A DNA stretch of 36,928 nt from Candidatus Cloacimonadota bacterium (GCA_021736135.1 JAIPGO010000032.1:1-36928), one strand, 5' to 3'; positions 9,105 to 17,539 are shown, counted from the stretch's first letter. The notes: generated from the sequence alone by a model not told the origin. Made by a program: numbers and translations.

Positions 9105-9890
9105 ATGAACTGCATTGTATGCATAAAACAGGTTCCGGATACCACGGAAATAAAGATCGATCCCGAAACAAATACGCTTATCCGCGAAGGAGTGGAAAGC
9201 ATAATCAATCCCTTTGACCTTTATGCCATCGAAGAAGCTGTGAGACTTAAAGAGAGACTCGGAGGCAAGGTGACTGCACTCAGCATGGGACCGCCACAGG
9301 TGGAAAAAGCTCTGCGTGATGCCGTAGCTTTAGGCGTTGATGAAATATATCTGCTCAGTGACCGCAAATTTGCCGGAGCCGATAGCTGGGCAACTTCACA
9401 TACTCTTTCTCAGGCAATCAGAAAACTGGGAGATTTTGACCTGATCTTTTTTGGTCAACAGGCTATTGACGGGGATACCGGGCAGGTAGGTCCTGGTGTT
9501 GCCGCTTTTCTGGAATTGCCCCAGGTTTGTTTTGTAAAAAAAGTCGAAGAAGTATCAGAAAGTAAAATTACCGTGCAACGGCTGATGGAAGACGGATACG
9601 ACATTCTGGAAATGCCTCTTCCCGGAGTGCTTTCCGTGGTTAAGGATATTAATTCACCGCGACTGCCTTCGCTGCGTGGCAAGAAACAGGCTAAAAGCGT
9701 GCAGCTTAACATCTGGAATGCCGCTGATCTGGAACTTGATGAAAAAGAGATCGGTTTGAATGGCAGCCCCACCCAGGTAGTGAAAATATTTTCCCCAAAA
9801 ATGGATAAAGAAGTAGAAAAACTGGAAGGCCTGACTCCCCAGGAAGCAGCCGATAAAATATATCAGAAACTGAAAGAATTGGGTAAGTAA
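9105..9890 (+). CDS. etfB: Electron transfer flavoprotein beta subunit
   Basis: EtfB is the smaller ETF subunit. With EtfA it carries electrons between acyl-CoA or other dehydrogenases and quinone or ferredoxin pools. It begins with MNCIVCIKQVPDTTEIKID, has NPFDLYAIEEAVRLKE and GPPQVEKALRDAVALGVDEI, and contains FFGQQAIDGDTGQVGPGVAAFL, the nucleotide-binding signature also found in bifurcating ETFs. The C-terminal arm P.LPSLRGKKQAKS is present. At 261 aa it has the normal length. AAGGAG precedes the ATG. There is no etfA next to it: lgt starts only 4 bases after the stop. Whether it is bifurcating cannot be told without the partner. Confidence 0.93.
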   Translation: MNCIVCIKQVPDTTEIKIDPETNTLIREGVESIINPFDLYAIEEAVRLKERLGGKVTALSMGPPQVEKALRDAVALGVDEIYLLSDRKFAGADSWATSHTLSQAIRKLGDFDLIFFGQQAIDGDTGQVGPGVAAFLELPQVCFVKKVEEVSESKITVQRLMEDGYDILEMPLPGVLSVVKDINSPRLPSLRGKKQAKSVQLNIWNAADLELDEKEIGLNGSPTQVVKIFSPKMDKEVEKLEGLTPQEAADKIYQKLKELGK

Positions 9891-9894
9891 CAAC

Positions 9895-10680
9895 ATGCGG
9901 CATAATATCAATCCCGTAATTGCCGACCTGGGACCCTTGCAGATACGCTGGTATGGATTTTTTTACCTGCTGAGTTTTCTGCTGGGCTTCTGGCTGCTGC
10001 GCCGTAATTTCCGTTACCGCGGCATTAAACTGAGTAAAGACGATTATGAGAATTTCCTTTTTAATCTCTGCCTTGGTGTGATCATCGGAGGCCGGCTGGG
10101 TTATGTGCTCTTTTATAATCTCGGTTTTTATCTGCATAATCCTTTAAAACTTCTGGCGGTCTGGGAAGGCGGGATGAGTTTTCATGGCGGAGCGATAGCC
10201 GTGTTATTCATCGGCTGGCTTTTCTGCCGCAAGCATGGATATAATTTTTTTCAGCTTGCCGATGTCACGGCACCTATCGGAACCATTGGTCTGGCGCTGG
10301 GCAGGCTGGGTAATTTCATAAACGGCGAATTATATGGCAAGGTTACTGATCTGCCCTGGGGTGTGATTTTTCCCGACGGTGGAGAAAAACCGCGGCATCC
10401 TTCGCAGCTTTATGAAATGCTGTTGGAAGGAATTGTACTTTTTATTATTACGCAAACAGTTCTGCGAAAAAGCTCCCGCCAGGGAATTGTACTCTGGGTC
10501 TGGCTGCTGGGTTATGGCAGTTTCCGTTTTCTCGTGGAGTTTGTCCGCATTCCTGATGAACAGCTCGGTTATTTCTGGAATGTGTTAACTATGGGTCAAA
10601 TCCTCAGCGGCATTATGATACTTGCCGGTTTGGCAGGGATATTATTTCATCATCCCCGTCCTCATGAAAATAAAAGTTAA
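9895..10680 (+). CDS. lgt: Prolipoprotein diacylglyceryl transferase
   Basis: This inner-membrane enzyme transfers diacylglycerol from phosphatidylglycerol to the lipobox cysteine of prolipoproteins. It is 261 aa with about seven hydrophobic helices. Diagnostic stretches are GGRLGYVLFYN, WEGGMSFHGGA (the catalytic region HGG), the signature GRLGNFINGELYG (about 136-148) and RHPSQLYEMLLEG. It starts 4 bases after etfB, so the two are probably co-transcribed. The next gene, a lipoprotein, overlaps its 3' end by 17 bases. Confidence 0.96.
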   Translation: MRHNINPVIADLGPLQIRWYGFFYLLSFLLGFWLLRRNFRYRGIKLSKDDYENFLFNLCLGVIIGGRLGYVLFYNLGFYLHNPLKLLAVWEGGMSFHGGAIAVLFIGWLFCRKHGYNFFQLADVTAPIGTIGLALGRLGNFINGELYGKVTDLPWGVIFPDGGEKPRHPSQLYEMLLEGIVLFIITQTVLRKSSRQGIVLWVWLLGYGSFRFLVEFVRIPDEQLGYFWNVLTMGQILSGIMILAGLAGILFHHPRPHENKS

Positions 10681-11284
10681 GCTTGCTGTTTTTCTGCTGG
10701 TGCTGCTGATTTTAAGCAGTTGCTCTCTTAATAATCTCAGCCGGCAGGATAAACTCATTACGCTTCAGAAAAATCTTGCTCTCTGGAAAAACTTTCGACT
10801 GGATGGACTGGCCAGTCTTAACCTTGCCGGGTTAAGTTTTTATAAGAATATTACGGTTATCAATAATGAAGACAGCCTGAAGATCATACTTTACGAAGGC
10901 GGTATATTTGGTAGTTCACCCAAACCTTTTGCCAGGGTCACACTTGCTGATTCTCTGTCTTTAGAGTTACCATTTCCGCTGCCGGTAAATAAGATGCCCG
11001 ATTTTTCTCATGAGCAGCTATTTGCTCAAAGCATCGGCGAAAGTGATTATAACGGCATCATCGCCAGCCATGAACTGCACAATGATAAAACCAGGATCTC
11101 GTTTAATGACCGCTATTTAATAACTGAGATCAGTAATAACGGAACAGATTTCCTTATGAAGATTGAATATGACTTTAATGATCTGCCCAGCATGATCAGA
11201 GGTTTCAACGAAAAAAAATTACTCTTTCAGATAGAAATCGATAAATTTTCTGTAATAGACACTATAAATCAGGAGAAAACATGA
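10664..11284 (+). CDS. Predicted lipoprotein, possibly LolB/DUF4292-like
   Basis: The start at 10664 (inside lgt) is chosen because it gives a typical lipoprotein signal: MKIKVK, a hydrophobic stretch, then LILSSC with C20 as the lipidated cysteine. The 206-aa product is probably envelope-anchored. The mature part is beta-rich (FRLDGLASLNLAGLSFYKNI, FARVTLADSLSLELP, FLMKIEYDFND) and recalls the LolB/LppX-like lipoprotein-carrier fold. That is a fold-level guess, not a family identification. It overlaps lgt by 17 bases and purB by the ATGA tetranucleotide, so translation is probably coupled. The product of the overlapping lgt would lipidate it. Confidence 0.72.
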   Translation: MKIKVKLAVFLLVLLILSSCSLNNLSRQDKLITLQKNLALWKNFRLDGLASLNLAGLSFYKNITVINNEDSLKIILYEGGIFGSSPKPFARVTLADSLSLELPFPLPVNKMPDFSHEQLFAQSIGESDYNGIIASHELHNDKTRISFNDRYLITEISNNGTDFLMKIEYDFNDLPSMIRGFNEKKLLFQIEIDKFSVIDTINQEKT

Positions 11285-12573
11285 TCGCCAGATATTCACG
11301 ACCCGAAATGAGCAAGATCTGGGAACTGCAAAACCGTTACCAGTGCATGCTTGATGTGGAACTAGCCGCGTGTAAAGCTATGAACCAGATGGGCATCATA
11401 CCCGATACCGATCTGGAAAACATTCTGGAAAAGGCTGATTTTGACGTAGAGCGTATTGATGAGATCGAAAAGGAAACCCGTCACGATGTGATTGCCTTTC
11501 TCACCTGTATTTCCGAATATGTGGGTGCTTCTTCCCGCTGGATCCATTATGGCATGACCTCATCCGATGTGCTTGATACGGCTACTTCCATGCAGCTGAA
11601 ACAGTCAGGCGGGATCATCATACGTGACCTGGTGAGACTTGGCGAAGAGCTGAAACTACGGGCTGAAGAGTTTCAATATACTCTCTGCATCGGACGCTCG
11701 CATGGCATTCATGCAGAACCTACTTCCTTCGGCTTGAAATTTGCTCTCTGGTATGATGAAATGCAGCGTAATATCAGCCGCCTGGAAACTGCCATTGACC
11801 GCATTTCGGTCGGTCAGATTTCCGGTGCCGTAGGTAACTATGCTCATCTTAGCCCCAGAATCGAAAAAATCACCTGCGAATACCTCGACCTCACGCCGGT
11901 TAATATTTCCACGCAGGTAATCCAGCGTGACCGCATTGCCGAATTTCTCTTTGTGCTCGCAGCCATTGCTTCCACGATTGAAAAGATTTCCATTGAGATC
12001 AGGCATCTGCAGCGTACGGAAGTAATGGAAGTGGAAGAAAATTTCGCTAAAGGTCAAAAAGGCTCATCTGCCATGCCGCACAAAAAAAATCCCATCACTA
12101 CTGAACAGATGACCGGACTGGCACGCCTGCTGCGTTCCAATGCCCACACAGCTCTGGAAAATAATGCTCTCTGGCATGAAAGAGATATCAGCCATTCTTC
12201 TGTGGAAAGGATAATTCTGCCTGATTCCACAATTCTCATTAATTATATGCTCAACAAAATGATCAACTTGATCGCTAACCTGAAAGTCTATCCCGAAAAT
12301 ATGAAAATTAATCTGGAAAAAACCAATGGACTCGTTTTTTCTCAGGTTGTTTTGCTGGAACTTGCCAAAAAAGGCGTATCCCGCGAACTGGCTTACGCCA
12401 TTGTGCAGCGTAATGCCATGCAATGCTGGGAAACCGGAAAACCATTTGCGGAATTGCTTAAAAATGATACCGAACTGGCAGCGTTGCTCTCAGATAAGGA
12501 ACTTGCAGCCATTTTTGACTATTCGCGTTACCTCAAAAATGTTGACTATATCTATAAAAGGGTCTTTAAATAA
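11281..12573 (+). CDS. purB: Adenylosuccinate lyase
   Basis: This cytoplasmic fumarase/aspartase-superfamily enzyme catalyses two steps of purine synthesis: SAICAR to AICAR plus fumarate, and adenylosuccinate to AMP plus fumarate. It is 430 aa. Diagnostic motifs are RHDVIAFLTCISE, HYGMTSSDVLDT, GRSHGIHAEPTSFGLK (catalytic His region) and the signature loop GSSAMPHKKNPI (about 261-272). The ATG overlaps the stop of the lipoprotein gene, and AGGAG lies inside the end of that gene. The following small membrane gene starts on the last base of the purB stop codon. Confidence 0.97.
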   Translation: MIARYSRPEMSKIWELQNRYQCMLDVELAACKAMNQMGIIPDTDLENILEKADFDVERIDEIEKETRHDVIAFLTCISEYVGASSRWIHYGMTSSDVLDTATSMQLKQSGGIIIRDLVRLGEELKLRAEEFQYTLCIGRSHGIHAEPTSFGLKFALWYDEMQRNISRLETAIDRISVGQISGAVGNYAHLSPRIEKITCEYLDLTPVNISTQVIQRDRIAEFLFVLAAIASTIEKISIEIRHLQRTEVMEVEENFAKGQKGSSAMPHKKNPITTEQMTGLARLLRSNAHTALENNALWHERDISHSSVERIILPDSTILINYMLNKMINLIANLKVYPENMKINLEKTNGLVFSQVVLLELAKKGVSRELAYAIVQRNAMQCWETGKPFAELLKNDTELAALLSDKELAAIFDYSRYLKNVDYIYKRVFK

Positions 12574-12830
12574 TGGATGAACTAAGAAAAGAGAAACAAC
12601 TGCAGTTAAGCAGGGAAAGCCTGCTCAAGCGGGTACCCCTTATCGTGCTCATCTTTATCTGTTTTCTTATCTATAATTTCTGGCTGCCCCTGGAAATATT
12701 CAAATGGGCATCACTCGTTATTCTCGTTGCCTATTTTGGCGTCGGGCTTTATTACCGTAAAAAAATCAGAACTGAACTTGATAAAATACCCTATGAAGAA
12801 GAAGAGGAGCCGGATAACCAGGAGAAGTGA
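12573..12830 (+). CDS. Small two-helix membrane protein, unknown function
   Basis: This 85-aa protein has a basic N-terminus, two hydrophobic segments (about 22-41 and 46-62, the latter including LVILVAYFGVGLYY) and an acidic tail (EEEEEPDNQEK). The ATG shares one base with the purB stop (TAATG), which argues for translational coupling and for a real gene. It is not recognised as a named family. The ComF gene starts inside its 3' end. Confidence 0.65.
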   Translation: MDELRKEKQLQLSRESLLKRVPLIVLIFICFLIYNFWLPLEIFKWASLVILVAYFGVGLYYRKKIRTELDKIPYEEEEEPDNQEK

Positions 12831-13587
12831 GCAGATAGAAAAATTCCTGCAGCAGATATATAACCTGCTTGCTCCACAAATCTGCTACTGCTGCCTGGAT
12901 AGAATGCCTCTTACGGAATTGCTCAAAACCGGTGACTTAAAGAAAGATAAACTCTGGGAAATTTCCCGTTATTTGTGCCCTGCCTGCATTGAAAACCTGG
13001 TTATACTCAAAGACGATATCTGCCCTAAATGCGGCTCTCCATTGCGCACAACAGGCTGCCCCCATTGTACTCAAACCAGCTTTAAATTTATCGCTGCCCG
13101 TTCCGTATTTCTTTTTGATGAACGCACGCGTCCCCTCATTCATGGATTAAAATATCATCAGTTCCTCAAAATAGCGCCGGTTCTGGCTGCCTATGCCGCC
13201 CTCTATCTGGAAAATCACTGGCGGTGGCAGAAACCGGATATTATTATTCCCGTACCTTTGCACAGAGTGAAATTGCGGGAGCGCGATTTCAACCAGAGCG
13301 CCATTATCGGACGCTGGCTGGCACAATTAACTCACATCGATTACCGCGAAGACATAATTATCCGTAATCGCTACACACGCACCCAGACGGCTTTGGACCG
13401 TAAACAAAGACATCAGAACGTTAGTGGTGCCTTCACTCTACGTGATGCGGAATACCTAAAAGACAAGTGCATTTTAATTCTTGATGACGTCTTTACCACC
13501 GGCTCCACCTGTAATGCTATGGCACATTTACTAAGGGACAATCAGATTACTCAAGTCTTTGTCTTGACAATAGCAAGACCCTCTTAA
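12793..13587 (+). CDS. comF: ComF-family phosphoribosyltransferase-like protein
   Basis: ComF/GntX-like proteins act in DNA uptake and processing of incoming single strands, or in general DNA metabolism. The start at 12793 gives MKKKRSRITRRSE and a 265-aa product, the usual length. An earlier in-frame start at 12727 would add residues unlike the family. It has a cysteine-rich N-terminal zinc-binding part (CYCC near 35-38, CPACI, CPKCGSP, CPHC). The C-terminal PRTase domain has IIIPVPLHRVKLRERDFNQS and the PRPP loop ILILDDVFTTGST. It overlaps the preceding small membrane gene by 38 bases. The last codons contain a TTGACA box (13564-13569) that could serve the next gene cluster. Confidence 0.9.
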   Translation: MKKKRSRITRRSEQIEKFLQQIYNLLAPQICYCCLDRMPLTELLKTGDLKKDKLWEISRYLCPACIENLVILKDDICPKCGSPLRTTGCPHCTQTSFKFIAARSVFLFDERTRPLIHGLKYHQFLKIAPVLAAYAALYLENHWRWQKPDIIIPVPLHRVKLRERDFNQSAIIGRWLAQLTHIDYREDIIIRNRYTRTQTALDRKQRHQNVSGAFTLRDAEYLKDKCILILDDVFTTGSTCNAMAHLLRDNQITQVFVLTIARPS

Positions 13588-13637
13588 ACTTTTACACGAT
13601 TAAGATAAAATATGCAGAAGATTGTGAAAGGAAATTT

Positions 13638-14021
13638 ATGAAGAAGTCATCCGGCGGATTGATAGTAGAAATAGACAGAGAAAACGCGCTTAGAATTATC
13701 GATAAAGCTGCCCGTTTCATTGTGGAACGCAAGCTTTCTCCTGCCGCAATTATGACCATTGAATCCCTGCGCCCCTTAAATTTTATTGCCAGCCAGTTTA
13801 TGTATATGGTCGCTCCTTTTGCCGAATTATTTTTCTCACCCCGGGAATATCAGGAATTCGCTGCTCTTCTCGAGAATGACGAATATATCAAGCTGCTAAT
13901 GGAAAGGATCGATGAACTCGATGCAGAAATCTGGCGTGAAGAACATGAACTCAGGGTTATCAAACGTAAACTGAGTCGTGAAAAAAGAAAAATCTTCTTT
14001 AAAAAAATATTTAAGAAATAA
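13638..14021 (+). CDS. Hypothetical 127-aa protein leading the MutL-like cassette
   Basis: I do not recognise this family. The protein is soluble and mostly helical. It starts MKKSSGGLIVEIDREN, has a central hydrophobic/aromatic part (RPLNFIASQFMYMVAPFAELFF, about 49-70, with FFSPREYQEFAALLEN following) and a C-terminal charged helix ending in a strongly basic tail (KRKLSREKRKIFFKK). The ATG is preceded by AAAGG. It lies 11 bases before the MutL-like ATPase gene, with the same orientation, so it is very probably co-transcribed. That context suggests an accessory or membrane-proximal adaptor of that system, which is inference only. Confidence 0.75.
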   Translation: MKKSSGGLIVEIDRENALRIIDKAARFIVERKLSPAAIMTIESLRPLNFIASQFMYMVAPFAELFFSPREYQEFAALLENDEYIKLLMERIDELDAEIWREEHELRVIKRKLSREKRKIFFKKIFKK

Positions 14022-14032
14022 ATGGAGGAATT

Positions 14033-15895
14033 ATGGATCAAGAGTTAAGGCGTATTATTGCAACAGATTGCGGTAGTACGACGACCAAGGCGATTCTCAT
14101 TGAATACGTTGACGGTGAATTTCGTCAAACCGTACGCGGGGAAGCCCCCACGACCGTAGAAGCTCCGCTTAATGACGTTACCAGAGGTGTAATTAACGCT
14201 GTAACTGAAATGCAGGAGCTAGCGCGCATCAAATATAATAATCCTGACATTCTCTTAACTGACGGAGACAAATTGATCATCCCCCGCGAGGGTGATAAGG
14301 GTGCTGACGCATATGTTTCCACATCCAGTGCTGGCGGTGGTTTGCAGATGATGGTCACCGGTGTTGTTGCCAAAATGACAGGAGAAAGCGCAGAACGTGC
14401 CGCTCTCGGTGCGGGTGCTATTGTGATGGACCTCATTGCCAGTAACGATAAAAGACCCAATTATACCAAGATCGAACGCATCCGGCAATTGAGACCTGAT
14501 ATGATACTTATGGCTGGCGGCGTTGATGGTGGCACCACCAAGCACGTTGCCGAAATGGCGGAACTCGTAGGTGCTGCTAATCCCAGACCACGTCTTGGTT
14601 CCAGTTACAAACTGCCTATTATCTATGCAGGAAACGTTGATGCTCGTGAAATAATTAAAGAAACCCTCGGAGAGAAAGTTGGCTTGATCATTACCGATAA
14701 TCTGCGTCCCAGCCTGGAATCGGAAAATCTCGGTCCTGCTCGTGATAAAATCCATGATATATTCCTTGAACACGTGATGCAGCAGGCACCGGGCTACAAT
14801 AAACTAATGAAATGGACAGTAGGTCCCATTAATGGTAAACTGGAAAATATTTCTATTATGCCCACTCCTGCCGCTGTGGGGAATATTATGCAGACCATTG
14901 CCAGGAGAAATGATATTGAAGTTCTAGGGGTCGATATTGGCGGCGCTACCACAGACGTTTTTTCCGTTTTCACTCCTGAGCATATCTTCAACCGCACAGT
15001 TTCTGCCAATCTCGGGATGAGTTACAGTATATCCAACGTACTGGCTACAGCCGGGATCAAGGATATTATTCGCTGGGTGCCTTTCCCGATAGACGAATCG
15101 GAGCTGCTGAACATGATCAAGAATAAAATGATCAGACCCACCACGATACCTCAAAAACTCGAAGAACTGGTTCTGGAACAGGCAATTGCCAAGGAAGCCC
15201 TTAGATATGCTTTTATTCAGCATAAGGAATTTGCCGTTGCCCTCAAAGGTGCTCAGCGCCAGCGTGGAATCGATGAAGCCTTTTCTCAGAGTACTTCCGG
15301 TGATACAGTAGTCAATATGATGACACTTGATCTGCTTGTTGGTTCCGGTGGTGTGCTTTCTCATGCTCCGCGACGCCATCAGGGTGTGATGATGATGATT
15401 GACGCTTTTCTTCCCGAAGGCATTACCCGTCTTGCTGTGGATAGTATCTTTATGATGCCGCATCTTGGCGTACTCGCTGAAATCAGTGAGAAAGCCGCTA
15501 CGGAAGTTTTCGATAAAGACTGTATTATCTATCTTGGTTCTTGCGTGGCTCCGGTGGGTAAATGTAAACCAGGCAAAATTGCATTATCTGTGGAAATTAA
15601 ACTTCCCGATGGCACTTTATTCCAGGAAGACATTCCCTTTGGTGAAGTCAGACTTTTACCCTGCCCTCTTGGTCAAAAGGCAAAAGCAATCCTGAAACCG
15701 AAATCCGGACTTGATATTGGTGAAGGTAAAAATCAGGAAATCACTGCAGAACTCCACGGTGGAGTTGTTGGTATTGTTCTGGATACACGTGGACGCCAGC
15801 CTTTTGTTATCCCGGAAGATTCGGAAGAACGTGTGAAAGTGCTGAAAAAATGGATGCGGGAATTAAAAGCTTATCCCGAATCAATCTTGAATTAG
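14033..15895 (+). CDS. MutL/GlmL-family ATPase (mutase-associated ASKHA protein)
   Basis: This belongs to the GlmL/MutL family of acetate/sugar kinase-Hsp70-actin fold ATPases found with B12-dependent glutamate mutase and aminomutases, where a reactivation or assembly role is assumed. It is not mismatch-repair MutL. Phosphate-1 motif DCGSTTTKAI (12-21), STSSAGGGLQMMVTG, MAGGVDGGTTKHVAEMAEL, phosphate-2 motif DIGGATTDVFS (301-311) and the C-terminal GGVVGIVLDTRGRQPFVIP are all present at the normal length of 620 aa. An AGGAGG-like site (ATGGAGGAATT) precedes the ATG. A 374-aa partner gene follows after 10 bases. No mutase subunit is encoded nearby. A second family member, fused to the partner, lies at 19843-22824. 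Confidence 0.9.
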   Translation: MDQELRRIIATDCGSTTTKAILIEYVDGEFRQTVRGEAPTTVEAPLNDVTRGVINAVTEMQELARIKYNNPDILLTDGDKLIIPREGDKGADAYVSTSSAGGGLQMMVTGVVAKMTGESAERAALGAGAIVMDLIASNDKRPNYTKIERIRQLRPDMILMAGGVDGGTTKHVAEMAELVGAANPRPRLGSSYKLPIIYAGNVDAREIIKETLGEKVGLIITDNLRPSLESENLGPARDKIHDIFLEHVMQQAPGYNKLMKWTVGPINGKLENISIMPTPAAVGNIMQTIARRNDIEVLGVDIGGATTDVFSVFTPEHIFNRTVSANLGMSYSISNVLATAGIKDIIRWVPFPIDESELLNMIKNKMIRPTTIPQKLEELVLEQAIAKEALRYAFIQHKEFAVALKGAQRQRGIDEAFSQSTSGDTVVNMMTLDLLVGSGGVLSHAPRRHQGVMMMIDAFLPEGITRLAVDSIFMMPHLGVLAEISEKAATEVFDKDCIIYLGSCVAPVGKCKPGKIALSVEIKLPDGTLFQEDIPFGEVRLLPCPLGQKAKAILKPKSGLDIGEGKNQEITAELHGGVVGIVLDTRGRQPFVIPEDSEERVKVLKKWMRELKAYPESILN

Positions 15896-15905
15896 GAGGT
15901 AAATA

Positions 15906-17030
15906 ATGGCACAAGCATATTCTGCCGGTTTAACCGTAACTGAAAGTATCACTCTCCGGAAAGAAAGAATACTGCCCTTGAAAGGACAGGTACTCGTAAA
16001 AAAGGGTGACAAAGTCAAAGCTCAGGATTTAGTTGCTCAGACCCTTCTCCCGGGCAAAGTGGTTCCCTTTAATCTTTCAAATAAACTCGGCGTCCCTGCC
16101 GATCAGGTAAAAAACTACGTCAGAGTGACCGAAGGAAATGATATTAAAAAGGGTGATGTTATCGCCCAGACCAAAGGCATCTTCGGGCTCTTTAAAAATA
16201 CCGTTAAATCTCCTATCACAGGTGAGATTGAGAATATTTCTAAAATTACAGGTCAAATGCTGCTCCGCGAACCGCGGATTCCCGTCCAGATTAAAGCCTT
16301 TATTGATGGTATTATTGTTGATATTATTCCGGAAGAAGGCGTTGTTATAGAAAACCGCTCTGCCTATGTGCAGGGGATTTTCGGAATTGGCGGGGAAACC
16401 TATGGCAAGATCAAAATCCTGGTGAAAAATCCTCAGGATACCATTAATAAAGATGATATCGATGAATCCTGTAAAGGAATGATCTGCGTATGCGGTGCAC
16501 TCGTTGATTATGATACTATTAAAAAGGCGCAGCAGGTAGGCGTTAGTGCTCTTATTACCGGGGGTATAGACGATAATGACCTGAAGAAACTCCTTGGTTA
16601 TAATATCGGCGTGGCTATAACAGGTCACGAGGATATCGGTATCAGTATCATCTGTACTGAGGGTTTTGGAAATATCAAAATGGCGGAAAATACCTTCAAT
16701 CTTCTGAAGAAGTTCGAAGGGAAAGATGCTTCCTGCCATGGCAAAACCCAGATCCGAGCCGGAGTTATGAGACCCGAAATTATCGTTTCTCTTGATTTTA
16801 AGGAAGACGAACTCTCCGTGGAAGCACCCAAATCTTCCACTCTGGAAATTGGTGGACGCATCCGCATCATCAGACAACCCAATTTTGGCGAAATCGGCAA
16901 AATTACTGCCCTTCCGGAAGAACTCACTATGGTCGAATCAGAAACCCTCGTCCGCATCCTCGAAGCGCAGCTTGATAACGGTGAAAAAATCGTTATTCCC
17001 CGAGCCAACGTGGAAGTTATTGAAGAATAA
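15906..17030 (+). CDS. Barrel-sandwich partner protein of the MutL-like ATPase
   Basis: This 374-aa cytoplasmic protein is of unknown function. Residues 20-50 (ILPLKGQVLVKKGDKVKAQD) and 75-115 (GNDIKKGDVIAQ, then SPITGEIENISK) have the alternating G-V and G-D pattern of barrel-sandwich (lipoyl/biotinyl or RnfC-N-like) domains. No EAMKM-type lysine site is seen. A central alpha/beta part follows (CVCGALVDYDTIKKAQQVGVSAL, VAITGHEDIGISI, HGKTQIRAGVMRPEI). Residues 312-374 look like an SH3/KOW-type barrel (GGRIRIIRQPNFGEIGKI). AGGAGG lies before the ATG, 10 bases after the ATPase gene. Everything except the last barrel is paralogous to the C-terminal half of the 993-aa fusion on the other strand, which makes it a likely direct partner of the ATPase. 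Confidence 0.85.
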   Translation: MAQAYSAGLTVTESITLRKERILPLKGQVLVKKGDKVKAQDLVAQTLLPGKVVPFNLSNKLGVPADQVKNYVRVTEGNDIKKGDVIAQTKGIFGLFKNTVKSPITGEIENISKITGQMLLREPRIPVQIKAFIDGIIVDIIPEEGVVIENRSAYVQGIFGIGGETYGKIKILVKNPQDTINKDDIDESCKGMICVCGALVDYDTIKKAQQVGVSALITGGIDDNDLKKLLGYNIGVAITGHEDIGISIICTEGFGNIKMAENTFNLLKKFEGKDASCHGKTQIRAGVMRPEIIVSLDFKEDELSVEAPKSSTLEIGGRIRIIRQPNFGEIGKITALPEELTMVESETLVRILEAQLDNGEKIVIPRANVEVIEE

Positions 17031-17085
17031 GCACTGCTCAGGATATTGAATACTGATTTAATATCCTGTTCTTTACTGATAAAAT

Positions 17086-17123
17086 AACCGGAGCAGCTTA
17101 AATTTTGAGCTGCTCCGGTTTTT
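17086..17123 (+). terminator. Rho-independent terminator of the MutL-like cassette
   Basis: Perfect 13-bp arms AACCGGAGCAGCT / AGCTGCTCCGGTT (17086-17098, 17108-17120) with a 9-base loop are followed by a short T run. It lies 56 bases after the stop of the partner gene. A weaker 7-bp hairpin (17041-17066) precedes it. Confidence 0.9.
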
Positions 17124-17261
17124 GAATAAATGATGTTTGCAGCAGATCATAATACTCTACTTTACTTGAAAATAGAAATTTCTCTTCATAATAAGGCTTA
17201 TTAATCCTTTATATCCAAATCCGAATAAACCCGAATCCAAAGAAACGATTATCAACTGCCA

Positions 17262-17296
17262 GTCTTCTATACGCCTCACCGAGGCTTGCAGAAGAC
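17262..17296 (+). other. Nested hairpin, possible structured RNA
   Basis: Outer arms GTCTTCT / AGAAGAC (17262-17268, 17290-17296) enclose an inner hairpin GCCTC-ACC-GAGGC (17273-17285) across a symmetrical 4-by-4 internal loop. It is more ordered than its AT-rich surroundings. It matches no riboswitch or small RNA that I recognise. Confidence 0.45.
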
Positions 17297-17539
17297 ACGG
17301 GAAACGCGCAAACAGGAAAATAATAAAGCCATTAAGGGGAGACCATTCTCAAGGTCTTTGCTCAGTATTCTGCCCCCAAATGTAAGAAAATAATGTTATG
17401 AGGTTAAATCCCATCAGCGAAGAATCCGGAAATTTTAATTTTTCATCCTATCTAAGTTACCTTTGAGATTAACCTAACTCCATATTAGTTTGGCAATTAG
17501 AGTTTTTTGGGGAAATTCATTGCCCAATCAGAGCCAAAT

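Noticed and set aside
10622-10663. Upstream start for the lipoprotein gene
   Set aside because: It would add 14 residues encoded in the lgt frame overlap and spoil the lipoprotein signal peptide. The internal ATG at 10664 gives a proper n-region and lipobox.
12727-12792. Longer ComF start
   Set aside because: It adds 22 residues within the preceding membrane gene with no family resemblance. The ATG at 12793 gives the usual length.
14033-15895. DNA mismatch repair MutL
   Set aside because: The name is shared only. The protein has ASKHA phosphate motifs (DCGSTTTKA, DIGGATTDVFS), not a GHKL ATPase.
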